The position numbers were made by a program, and so were the translations under genes. Under the pieces are notes generated by a model. It ran no database searches. It was not told the origin of the DNA and saw only the letters and a program-made list of their open reading frames with translations. Shown piece by piece: positions 8,407-15,873 of a DNA stretch of 64,000 nt. The stretch is from Gracilibacillus lacisalsi DSM 19029. GTDB lineage: Bacteria > Bacillota > Bacilli > Bacillales > Amphibacillaceae. The stretch is from positions 1 to 64,000 of the forward strand of contig NZ_KB898680.1 in NCBI RefSeq assembly GCF_000377765.1, written 5' to 3'. Within the stretch, counting starts at the first letter, position 1. Every line of letters begins with the position of its first letter.

Positions 8407-9015
8407 TTAAATATTTTTATTATGATACCACTCTTTTGCAGCTTCTGCTTCTGTTTGGGTTAACTGATGTCCATTATTTTCCCAGTGAACCTCTACATCT
8501 GCCCCATTTTCTTTCAAAATTTCCTCCAGATCAAGTGATTCTTGTTCCGTACATAATGGATCATTTCGGCCAGCTGTTATCAATACTTTTACACCTGCAA
8601 GATCAGGTAGTTCAATACCTCGTCTAGGCACCATTGGATGATGCAGAACAGCAGCATTTAATGCATCTTGATAATGGAATAATAAACTGCCAGCAATATT
8701 AGCCCCATTTGAATAACCGATTGCAATGACGTAATTACGATCGAACCCATACTCTTCAGCAGATTCATCCAAAAATTCATGCAACTCTTGTGTTCGTAAC
8801 ACTAGATCTTCTTCATCAAATACACCTTCAGCTAATCGTTTAAAAAAACGTGGCATTCCATTTTCAGAGACACTCCCACGTACACTTAAAACATTTGCAT
8901 CAGGATCAATAATATTCGCTAATGGCAGCAAATCATTCTCTGTCCCACCAGTACCATGAAGCAGTAACAGTGTCGGTCCTTGTAGACTTTTACCTTCTTT
9001 AAAAATATGTTTCAT
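8407..9015 (-). CDS. mhqD: Alpha/beta hydrolase, phospholipase/carboxylesterase family (MhqD-like)
   Basis: A 202-aa cytoplasmic serine hydrolase. The oxyanion motif LLLHGTGG (17-24), nucleophile elbow GYSNG with Ser102, Asp152 in GRNDPL and His183 in NGHQLT give a complete catalytic triad. Length and motifs match the MhqD/YodD group, whose B. subtilis member belongs to the quinone-responsive MhqR regulon. Here it is a single gene with no MhqR-like or dioxygenase neighbour, so the link to quinone detoxification is from family only. The true substrate is unknown. Confidence 0.8.
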   Translation of the reverse strand: MKHIFKEGKSLQGPTLLLLHGTGGTENDLLPLANIIDPDANVLSVRGSVSENGMPRFFKRLAEGVFDEEDLVLRTQELHEFLDESAEEYGFDRNYVIAIGYSNGANIAGSLLFHYQDALNAAVLHHPMVPRRGIELPDLAGVKVLITAGRNDPLCTEQESLDLEEILKENGADVEVHWENNGHQLTQTEAEAAKEWYHNKNI

Positions 9016-9110
9016 GTAAACATCCTTTCCGAATATCTCAACTTCAAAATACGTTCAGATAATCAAGCTATCTTTAGTTTAAGAAATTACGCAATCTTCT
9101 GTCAATCAGC

Positions 9111-9139
9111 TTGCCTTGACACCTTTCGAATACTACAAT
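9111..9139 (+). promoter_or_regulatory. Sigma-A promoter for sirC
   Basis: TTGCCT (9111-9116) and TACAAT (9134-9139) are separated by exactly 17 bases, about 60 bases upstream of the sirC start. No TnrA-type box was seen next to it. Confidence 0.5.
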
Positions 9140-9200
9140 GAAGGGAGACTTTCATTAATGTGCAGATAACGTAGTTACAAAGAATAGGAGGGATAAACAC

Positions 9201-9824
9201 ATGAACTATTTACCTTTTTTCTTAAATCTAGAAAATAAGCAAATTGTGATCATCGGAGGCGGAAAAGTAGCAGAAAGACGTTTAAGACGACTGCTTCCAT
9301 TTAAAGAAAATATTACGATCATTAGTCCTATACTGACCGAATCTCTACATCAACTTATTCGTTTACATAACATCCATTTGCTCCAGACAAAATGTGAACT
9401 AAAACATTTTAAACAAGCAAATCTTATTGTTATTGCAACTAACGATGTGGAGACAAATCAATATGTCGTACAGAATGCACCATCATCTGCTTGGATAAAC
9501 GCTACACATCAAGCTGAAGCAGGCAATATGCACTTTCCCATTACCATTCAAAGAGGTAAATTACAAATTGCTATTTCGACTGGTGGAGCTAGTCCGATCT
9601 TAGCAAAAAGATTAAAAAAATCGATAGAAGCAGAATTACCAGATCAATACGAACAATATATTGATTTTTTATTTGAAGCGAGACAACTTATAAAGCAATT
9701 AAATATCTCTTCTTCCGTTCGAAAAAAGCTGTTACATGAAGTTGTAGAAAAACCAATCTATTCACGAAAAGAACAACAAATTTGGATCGAAAAAATAAAA
9801 AAGACAAATGTGATGGAAGACTAA
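9201..9824 (+). CDS. sirC: Precorrin-2 dehydrogenase / sirohydrochlorin ferrochelatase N-domain protein
   Basis: A 207-aa NAD-dependent enzyme of siroheme synthesis that oxidises precorrin-2 to sirohydrochlorin. The N-terminal Rossmann motif is VIIGGGKVAERR (17-28). The segment ISTGGASPILAKRLKKSIE, characteristic of the CysG N-domain/YlnF family, sits near residue 132. A strong GGAGGG precedes the ATG. It is encoded convergently to cobA, sirB and a TrpD-like gene; the stop codons overlap and the two sides share one terminator. Together these supply siroheme for the nitrite reductase NirB. Confidence 0.92.
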   Translation: MNYLPFFLNLENKQIVIIGGGKVAERRLRRLLPFKENITIISPILTESLHQLIRLHNIHLLQTKCELKHFKQANLIVIATNDVETNQYVVQNAPSSAWINATHQAEAGNMHFPITIQRGKLQIAISTGGASPILAKRLKKSIEAELPDQYEQYIDFLFEARQLIKQLNISSSVRKKLLHEVVEKPIYSRKEQQIWIEKIKKTNVMED

Positions 9825-9840
9825 GCCTCACATTTGTCTT
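9801..9840. terminator. Shared terminator inside two convergent coding ends
   Basis: AAGACAAATGTGA and TCACATTTGTCTT are perfect 13-base arms spanning the stop codons of both sirC (+) and the TrpD-like gene (-), with A and T runs outside. It can end transcription in both directions. Confidence 0.85.
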
Positions 9841-10867
9841 TCTGCAATTCTTTTAACTTCTTTAATGCTCTGCCGGATTTTATTTGCTCTTCCGCTATTT
9901 CAATCCCTTCTTCAATGGAACGAGTAACCTTAAATAAATAGTAGCGCAAGCCAGCATTTAATAATATTTGATGATAATAATAGCTGTGTTCCTGTTTTTG
10001 ATCACCGGAAAAAATAGCATGAATAATACTTGCTTGTTCCTGAGCAGATAGTTTGACGTTTTTTTCAAAATCTTTATATTCTAATCCGTAATCTTTCGGT
10101 TTGACGATAAAAGAATTCAACCCATCTGGTGTCCAATCAAACACAAAACTATTACGATGAACTGGTACATCTTCAGATCCTTCTAAGCCTTGAACGATAT
10201 ATACATGTTGATAGTCCAGGTGTTTAAAGACTCCTTCTAATTTGTTAATTGCGGTACGATGAAATGCACCTAACATTACATTTTTCGCTTGAGAAATATT
10301 GATAAGTTTTTCCACCGTATTGAATAAGGTACGAACGCCAATCTCTTTACGAATGGATCTTAACTTAGCGAGTGATGGACTGTATTGTTCTGTATCCACA
10401 AAAGCCATATTGATTTTCTTCATCTTCTTTTCTATTTCGTCACGATCACTATCAACTGCAACTCCTAATTCGGAAAAAACCGTTTTTAAGGATGTCCCAT
10501 ATTTTGGTGGTAATGTATCACTAGCTGATAGAAATACCGGTACACCATAATCTGCTAACAATAATGATACAGGTATGGTTGCAGCAAAAGAGTTTCGACC
10601 ATTATAAGGTCCAGCAAAGTCGATTGCTTTCTCTCTGACTTCATCTGGTAAATGTAACCTTTTCGTATGTTGTTGTAATGTATGAATAAATGCCAATAAC
10701 TCTTCATGTGTTTCCGTCTTTATCCGTTCTGCAACCAAATATGCTGCAATTTGGGCAGTGGTTGCTTCACCAGATACAATACTTTCTGCTACTTGCAATG
10801 TTTGTTGATAATCTAGATCCTTTGATCCTTTTTTCCCTCTAGCTACTTCTTTCAGCCATTGTTGCAT
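9821..10867 (-). CDS. TrpD-like (anthranilate phosphoribosyltransferase family) protein in the siroheme operon
   Basis: A 348-aa member of glycosyltransferase family 3: an N-terminal helical domain (about 1-75) and an alpha/beta domain. The substrate motifs of true TrpD are not kept. In place of the GTGGD loop it reads DFAGPYNGRNSF (about 88-99), and in place of KHGNR it has LSASDTLPPKYGTS. It overlaps sirB by 29 bases and is the third gene of cobA-sirB-trpD-like. It therefore resembles the TrpD2/YbiB group rather than the tryptophan enzyme. Its job next to siroheme genes is unknown. Confidence 0.8.
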   Translation of the reverse strand: MQQWLKEVARGKKGSKDLDYQQTLQVAESIVSGEATTAQIAAYLVAERIKTETHEELLAFIHTLQQHTKRLHLPDEVREKAIDFAGPYNGRNSFAATIPVSLLLADYGVPVFLSASDTLPPKYGTSLKTVFSELGVAVDSDRDEIEKKMKKINMAFVDTEQYSPSLAKLRSIRKEIGVRTLFNTVEKLINISQAKNVMLGAFHRTAINKLEGVFKHLDYQHVYIVQGLEGSEDVPVHRNSFVFDWTPDGLNSFIVKPKDYGLEYKDFEKNVKLSAQEQASIIHAIFSGDQKQEHSYYYHQILLNAGLRYYLFKVTRSIEEGIEIAEEQIKSGRALKKLKELQKDKCEA

Positions 10868-11606
10868 ATCCGTCCGCTCCTTCTCTCGCTTCTGCCACTC
10901 TTTCTACTAATACTTCGACAACATTGGGATGGTGCCCTAAATAATCAGCCAGCAATACCTTTTGCCCTTTCTTTAAATCTAATGACTCGATATGCTCTTT
11001 AATTCCCTTATCTAATAAACCAGTAAAAAGAAGATATGGCAGGACAAGAACTGATTTACCTTGCTTCACCTTATCCAATAAGAATGGCTCGAACTTTGGC
11101 TGGCTCGCAGCTAAAAAGCATTTCTCTATCTGATTTTGAGGAAAATGGCTCCTTAGCATACTGACAATTCGTTCGGTATCCTTTACTGCCGATACATCAC
11201 TGCTTCCTCGACCGACAAGTAAAATATCGATCTCTTCCAGGTTGTCGGTACAGGCTTTGATTCGATCTACTAAAGTATCTACCATTTTCGGTTCCACTTC
11301 GATTGCTCGACCATAAACAAATTCCACTTCCGGAAAGCGATGCTTCTCTTTGGCAATCAGGTCTGGAATGTCTTTTTTGGCATGGCCAGCTGTCAATAAA
11401 AGAATCGGCATAATAACAACCTTCGTCGCTCCTTGATCGACTACCTTACGAACTGTTTCGGTTAAATCAGGCTCTTGTAATTCTAAAAAACAAGTCTCTT
11501 GGATTCGGGCACTAATATTCTTCTTGACTTTATCGATTAATGCGAAAGATTCTTGTTTGGCTTCTTCTAACCTACTCCCATGGCAAATATAAATGACAGC
11601 TTCCAT
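10839..11606 (-). CDS. sirB: Sirohydrochlorin ferrochelatase
   Basis: A 255-aa class II chelatase of the CbiX/SirB family that inserts Fe2+ into sirohydrochlorin to give siroheme. Two tandem half-domains are visible. The first has the metal-ligand histidines His9 (CHGSR) and His75 (TAGHAKKDI). The second begins ILLVGRGSSD and retains the fold but not both histidines. It lies 12 bases downstream of cobA and overlaps the TrpD-like gene. The alternative, cobaltochelatase CbiX, is unlikely because no other cobalamin genes are nearby. Confidence 0.9.
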   Translation of the reverse strand: MEAVIYICHGSRLEEAKQESFALIDKVKKNISARIQETCFLELQEPDLTETVRKVVDQGATKVVIMPILLLTAGHAKKDIPDLIAKEKHRFPEVEFVYGRAIEVEPKMVDTLVDRIKACTDNLEEIDILLVGRGSSDVSAVKDTERIVSMLRSHFPQNQIEKCFLAASQPKFEPFLLDKVKQGKSVLVLPYLLFTGLLDKGIKEHIESLDLKKGQKVLLADYLGHHPNVVEVLVERVAEAREGADGYATMAERSS

Positions 11607-11618
11607 TGTTTCTCACTC

Positions 11619-12401
11619 CTAAAATGCTTTTAATGTAGCAATAGTCTCTTGATCTTGAAATCTATCTTTTAAATATTGTAGTTTTTCACCAACTTTAACT
11701 ACTTCACCAATGACAATCATTGCTGGGTTTTTCACCTGATGTTGTTCTACAAGGTGGACAATATTCTGTAAAGTTCCTGTAACGACTTTTTGATTGGGCG
11801 TAGTACCTTCCTGAATAATTGCAATTGGCGTTTGACTTGATTTTCCACATTTTATTAATTGTTCCGTAATAAAAGGTAAATTACTCATCCCCATATAAAT
11901 AGCTAACGTATCTACCGATTTAGCTAAATAATCCCATTGAATATCTGAAGGTTCCCCGTTCTTACAATGACCTGTTACGACAGCAAAAGAACGACCTAAT
12001 TCACGATGTGTAATCGGGATATCTGCATATGCAGGTGCTGCAATGCCTGAAGTGATGCCTGGCACAACTTCATAGGCTACTCCACTTTTCGCCAATGCTT
12101 CTGCTTCTTCTGCACCTCGACCAAATACAAAGGGATCTCCTCCCTTTAAGCGTACTACAATTTTCTTCTTTTTGCCATATTTGACGAGCAAATGATTGAT
12201 CGTTTCTTGCTTCATTAGATGCAGCTTTGGTAATTTACCACAATATATAAGGTCTGCCTCAGGTTTAGCTTCTTTTAATAATTCCGGATTAACAAGTCGG
12301 TCATATAAAATAATGTCTGCCTGCTGAATAGCTTTTAATGCTTTCACCGTAATCAAGTCCGGATCACCAGGACCTGCCCCAATCAAATAAACCTTCCCCA
12401 T
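11619..12401 (-). CDS. cobA: Uroporphyrinogen-III C-methyltransferase
   Basis: A 260-aa SAM-dependent methyltransferase (SUMT) that converts uroporphyrinogen III to precorrin-2, the first committed step of siroheme synthesis. Motifs are GAGPGDPDL (8-16), VVRLKGGDPFVFGRG, VVPGITSG and a C-terminal PAMIVIGEVV. ATG 12401 is chosen because GGAGGG precedes it by 7 bases; the frame is open to 12422. It is the first gene of cobA-sirB-trpD-like, separated from nirD by a terminator and a large repeat, so it needs its own promoter or read-through. B. subtilis NasF is the equivalent. Confidence 0.95.
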   Translation of the reverse strand: MGKVYLIGAGPGDPDLITVKALKAIQQADIILYDRLVNPELLKEAKPEADLIYCGKLPKLHLMKQETINHLLVKYGKKKKIVVRLKGGDPFVFGRGAEEAEALAKSGVAYEVVPGITSGIAAPAYADIPITHRELGRSFAVVTGHCKNGEPSDIQWDYLAKSVDTLAIYMGMSNLPFITEQLIKCGKSSQTPIAIIQEGTTPNQKVVTGTLQNIVHLVEQHQVKNPAMIVIGEVVKVGEKLQYLKDRFQDQETIATLKAF

Positions 12402-12481
12402 GTTTGTTCCCTCCATATTCATGATTACTAAACTAGTAGCTTATAATCTCTTGTAAATAAATTTTTAGTGGATACATACCT

Positions 12482-12831
12482 CGAAGTAATGAAAGTTGAA
12501 AAAGTGAGACTCTCTCCCATTCTGATTAATGATGAGTGCTCAAATACGCTCCGGCAGAATACTGCGCTAATTTTAGTGTTCTGATTATGGTAAGAACGGA
12601 ACTTAAGGAACTCTATTCTTTGGATTTCCTGTCTTTTTATCAGAACGCCAATGCGAGACTCCTGTGGGAAAGGAACAGTCTGAAGACCCCGCAGACAAGC
12701 GATTTTTGCTTGTTGAGGAGGCTGAAGCGTTCCCCACGGAAAGCGAGTATTTTTTCCGCAGCGGTGACTTAGCACTCAACTAGAATCAGAATGGAGGTGA
12801 GTAATTCCATGTACGTTACTGCGTAGTTTAT
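12482..12831. repeat. Dispersed palindromic repeat (family R2, copy A)
   Basis: The gene-free stretch 12423-12857 is mostly this repeat. The core GACTCCTGTGGGAAAGGAAC...TTCCCCACGGAAAGCGAGT (about 12653-12747) folds back around a CAAGC/GCTTG stem. Related copies lie at 20511-21044, 31080-31580 and 60430-60600. Open frames on both strands inside it are artefacts of its palindromy. Confidence 0.8.
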
Positions 12832-12857
12832 GTTTATTGCTCATCTCTTTATTTATA

Positions 12858-12888
12858 AGAAAAGCCATGTACAAATACATGGCTTTTC
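12858..12888. terminator. Terminator between nirD and cobA
   Basis: AAAAGCCATGTA and TACATGGCTTTT are perfect arms with a CAAA loop, directly downstream of nirD and flanked by A and T runs. Confidence 0.9.
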
Positions 12889-12894
12889 CGTTGG

Positions 12895-13221
12895 TTATTT
12901 TTCTGGAATTTCTACATATACTTGGTTATCTTCGATGCTAGTTTTATAGGTTTGAACACAGCCTTCGTCAGGCGCTTGCACTAATCCGTCTGATACGTTA
13001 ATTTTCCAATCATGTAACGGGCAAAAGACATGTTCTCCACTTACCATACCTTCTGACAGCACCCCGCCGCGATGGGGACATTTGTTTTCGATTGCTTTCA
13101 CATTCCCGTTAGATAAACGAAATACGGCAATTTCTTTATCCTCTACAACTACTGCTTTTCCCAAACTTACTGGTAAATCTTGATAATTTCCGATAAATAC
13201 TTTTCGTACTGTTTGTTCCAT
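12895..13221 (-). CDS. nirD: Nitrite reductase small subunit (Rieske-type)
   Basis: A 108-aa small subunit of the assimilatory NADH-nitrite reductase. The Rieske [2Fe-2S] ligands are complete: Cys48-Pro-His50 and Cys67-Pro-Leu-His70. ATG 13221 has GGGGGAAG upstream; an earlier in-frame ATG at 13239 overlaps the nirB stop but lacks a ribosome site. It follows nirB by 17 bases and is followed by a strong terminator. B. subtilis NasE is the counterpart. Confidence 0.93.
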   Translation of the reverse strand: MEQTVRKVFIGNYQDLPVSLGKAVVVEDKEIAVFRLSNGNVKAIENKCPHRGGVLSEGMVSGEHVFCPLHDWKINVSDGLVQAPDEGCVQTYKTSIEDNQVYVEIPEK

Positions 13222-13238
13222 TCTGCTTCCCCCATCCA

Positions 13239-15638
13239 TTATTTCGTCGCTACTTTTTCATATAAGTCTTTAAGTGTCGTTTCACTTTCCAGTACTTCAC
13301 TCCAAGGTTCCTTATAAATACCTAGGGCCTCATCCATACGTTCGTTCAATTCTTTACGTAGCTTTTCATCATTCACAACTTCTTGGATATGTTCAATACC
13401 AACACGTTCTACGTAATGTGATGTTCTTTCTAGGTAACTAGCATTCTCACGATAATATTGTAAAAAGGCTGCAGTATACTCTAATACTTCTTCTTGCGAT
13501 TTAACTTTTACAAGTAATTCAGCTTTTCTAAGCTCAGTACCACCATTGCCGCCAACATATACTTCCCATACACCATCTAAACCAACAACACCTACATCCT
13601 TAATTCCACCTTCTGCACAGTTACGTGGACAAGCGGATACACCCATTTTTACTTTGTGAGGTGTGTTTAACCCTTCAAATTTTTTCTCTAATTGAATTCC
13701 CATCCCTGTAGAATCCTGCGTTCCAAATCGACAAAACTCAGCGCCTACACAAGTTTTAACGGTACGTACTGATTTGCCATATGCATAACCGGAAGGCATT
13801 CCTAAATCCTTCCAAACATTTGGTAAGTCTTCTTTTTTTACACCCAGTAAATCAATACGTTGACCACCAGTTAGTTTAATCATACCGACATCATATTTTT
13901 CTGCTACATCTGCAATCGTACGCAAATCTTCTGCGTTCGTCACACCACCATACATTCTCGGCACAACGGAATAAGTACCATCCTTTTGAATGTTGGCATG
14001 TAACCGTTCATTGACAAAACGTGATTCGCGTTCATCTTCATGTTCTTTCGGATAAATCATACCTAAGTAGTAGTTAAGTGCTGGCTTACACTTGGAACAG
14101 CCTTCCTCTGTTTTCCACTCTAATACGTTCATCACTTCTTTTGTATGTGTTAAACCTTTTTCTTTAATTTCAGCTACTACTTCATCACGGGTAAGGTCTG
14201 TACAAGCGCAAATCGATTCTTTCGTATCTGCTTCATATTCGTCACCTAGCGTTTCCGTCAATAATTCCGATACTAAGTTTTTACAAGTACCACATGAACG
14301 AGATGCATTGGTAGCACCTTTCACTTCTTCCACTGATGATAGACCATCTACTTTGATAGCATCGACTATCGCACCTTTTGATACACCATTACAACCACAA
14401 ATAATTTCATCATCACTCATCGAAGCAACAATACTTTCCCCATCATCAGCACCCTGTTGACTCTCTAAGTACTCTTCTACATTAGCACCTTTCGTAATCA
14501 AACTCTTTAATTTGGTACCTTCTTTTGTATTACCGAACAATACCGCACCAGTTAGCTTATTATCCTTCACTAATATCTTCTTGTACGTATTTTGCCATTC
14601 ATCAAAAACTTTGATTGATTTTGTTTCCGCTGTTTCATTAATTAATCCAGTAGAAAAGACATCTACTCCAGATACTTTCAATTGTGTAGAAAGTACAGAA
14701 CCTTTGTATCCTTGATGATTCATACCGCAAATATGTTTTGCTAAAGCTTGGCCTTGTTCATACAAAGGAGCAACCAGACCATATACCATGCCATTATGCT
14801 CCGCACATTCACCAACTGCATAAATATTAGGTACGTTGGTCTCCATATGATCACTTACAACAATTCCTCGGTTAACTTCAATTCCTGTTTCCTGTGCCAA
14901 TGCTACATTCGGTTTGATCCCCACTGCCATTACGACTAGATCTGCAGGAATGGCACCACCATCTTTAAATTTCAAACCAGTTACACGTTTTTTACCTGTA
15001 ATTTCAGCTGTTTGTTTCTCCAGATAAAAATTCATCCCTTGAGATTCTAGTTCTTTCTGTAGTAACTCACCAGCTGGACGATCTAATTGACGTTCCATTA
15101 AATAGTCTGCCAAGTGAATAACATCTACTTCCATACCTAGATTCAGTAAACCACGAGCTGCCTCCAAACCTAGTAAACCACCACCGATAACAGCAGCTCG
15201 TTTATAGTTTTTTGAGGCGTCTATCATTTTTTCACAATCTTCTATATCACGGAAAGCTGTTACTCCTTCTTTATCCGCGCCTGGAAGTGGCAACATAAAT
15301 GGATTGGAACCAGTTGCAATAATCAAATGGTCATAAGGAGTTTCTTTTCCTTTGTCGGTATATACAATTTGATTATCTTTATCAATCTTTGTCACCGTCT
15401 CACCTGGATAAAGTAAAATTCCATTATCTTCATACCATTGCCATTCATTTAACGTAATATCTTTTATCTCGGTATCTCCTTGTAATACTTTTGATAATTG
15501 AATACGATTATAATTTGGATATGGTTCTTTACCAAATACGATAATATCGAACTGGTCAGGTAAAAGTTTCAAAATCTCTTCAATGGCACGAATACCTGCC
15601 ATCCCATTTCCAATTAGTACAAGCTTTTTCTTCTCCAT
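13239..15638 (-). CDS. nirB: NADH-dependent assimilatory nitrite reductase, large subunit
   Basis: A 799-aa siroheme enzyme reducing nitrite to ammonium in the cytoplasm. It contains an FAD domain (GNGMAG at 10-15), an NAD domain ([13 protein letters not shown], 151-163), and two BFD-like [2Fe-2S] sites (Cys414/416/449/452 and Cys477/479/514/517). The sulfite/nitrite reductase half has the [4Fe-4S]-siroheme ligands Cys630, Cys636, Cys670 and Cys674. The frame is open 141 bases further upstream, but ATG 15638 follows GGGGG and starts with the family N-terminus. nirBD is divergent from nasB, with TnrA-type boxes between them. NasD is the B. subtilis equivalent. Confidence 0.96.
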   Translation of the reverse strand: MEKKKLVLIGNGMAGIRAIEEILKLLPDQFDIIVFGKEPYPNYNRIQLSKVLQGDTEIKDITLNEWQWYEDNGILLYPGETVTKIDKDNQIVYTDKGKETPYDHLIIATGSNPFMLPLPGADKEGVTAFRDIEDCEKMIDASKNYKRAAVIGGGLLGLEAARGLLNLGMEVDVIHLADYLMERQLDRPAGELLQKELESQGMNFYLEKQTAEITGKKRVTGLKFKDGGAIPADLVVMAVGIKPNVALAQETGIEVNRGIVVSDHMETNVPNIYAVGECAEHNGMVYGLVAPLYEQGQALAKHICGMNHQGYKGSVLSTQLKVSGVDVFSTGLINETAETKSIKVFDEWQNTYKKILVKDNKLTGAVLFGNTKEGTKLKSLITKGANVEEYLESQQGADDGESIVASMSDDEIICGCNGVSKGAIVDAIKVDGLSSVEEVKGATNASRSCGTCKNLVSELLTETLGDEYEADTKESICACTDLTRDEVVAEIKEKGLTHTKEVMNVLEWKTEEGCSKCKPALNYYLGMIYPKEHEDERESRFVNERLHANIQKDGTYSVVPRMYGGVTNAEDLRTIADVAEKYDVGMIKLTGGQRIDLLGVKKEDLPNVWKDLGMPSGYAYGKSVRTVKTCVGAEFCRFGTQDSTGMGIQLEKKFEGLNTPHKVKMGVSACPRNCAEGGIKDVGVVGLDGVWEVYVGGNGGTELRKAELLVKVKSQEEVLEYTAAFLQYYRENASYLERTSHYVERVGIEHIQEVVNDEKLRKELNERMDEALGIYKEPWSEVLESETTLKDLYEKVATK

Positions 15639-15673
15639 TTTTAATCCCCCAATTTGAGTTTGGAAATTTAACT

Positions 15674-15732
15674 TGACTTCATCGTACACCTCTGAAAAAA
15701 AAGTTTCTATTTTGTTGTTAACTTTTCTAACA
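15674..15732 (-). promoter_or_regulatory. TnrA-type box and promoter driving nirBD
   Basis: TGTTAACTTTTCTAACA (15716-15732) fits the TnrA consensus TGTNANAWWWTMTNACA at 16 of 17 positions, and fits the core TGTNA-N7-TNACA fully. On the minus strand a -10-like TACGAT (15686-15681) would start transcription near 15674, placing the box centre about 50 bases upstream, the spacing usual for TnrA activation. Confidence 0.7.
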
Positions 15733-15771
15733 TCATTTTTCAAAAAATTAAAATTATTCTTCAAAAAAGAA

Positions 15772-15830
15772 CGTAACATTTTCTAACAGAGAAAAGGAAA
15801 ACAAATAAACCTCATGATATTCTGCATGTG
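15772..15830 (+). promoter_or_regulatory. Second TnrA-type box and promoter driving nasB
   Basis: CGTAACATTTTCTAACA (15772-15788) differs from the TnrA consensus only at its first base. A -10-like TATTCT (15818-15823) predicts a start near 15830, again 50 bases from the box centre. Confidence 0.65.
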
Positions 15831-15873
15831 ATGCTAGAATTACCTAGTTTCAAAGTTGGGAGGAACTATCTAT

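Noticed and set aside
12428-12775. 115-aa and 78-aa open frames on opposite strands
   Set aside because: Both lie wholly inside the palindromic R2 repeat, lack ribosome sites and homology.
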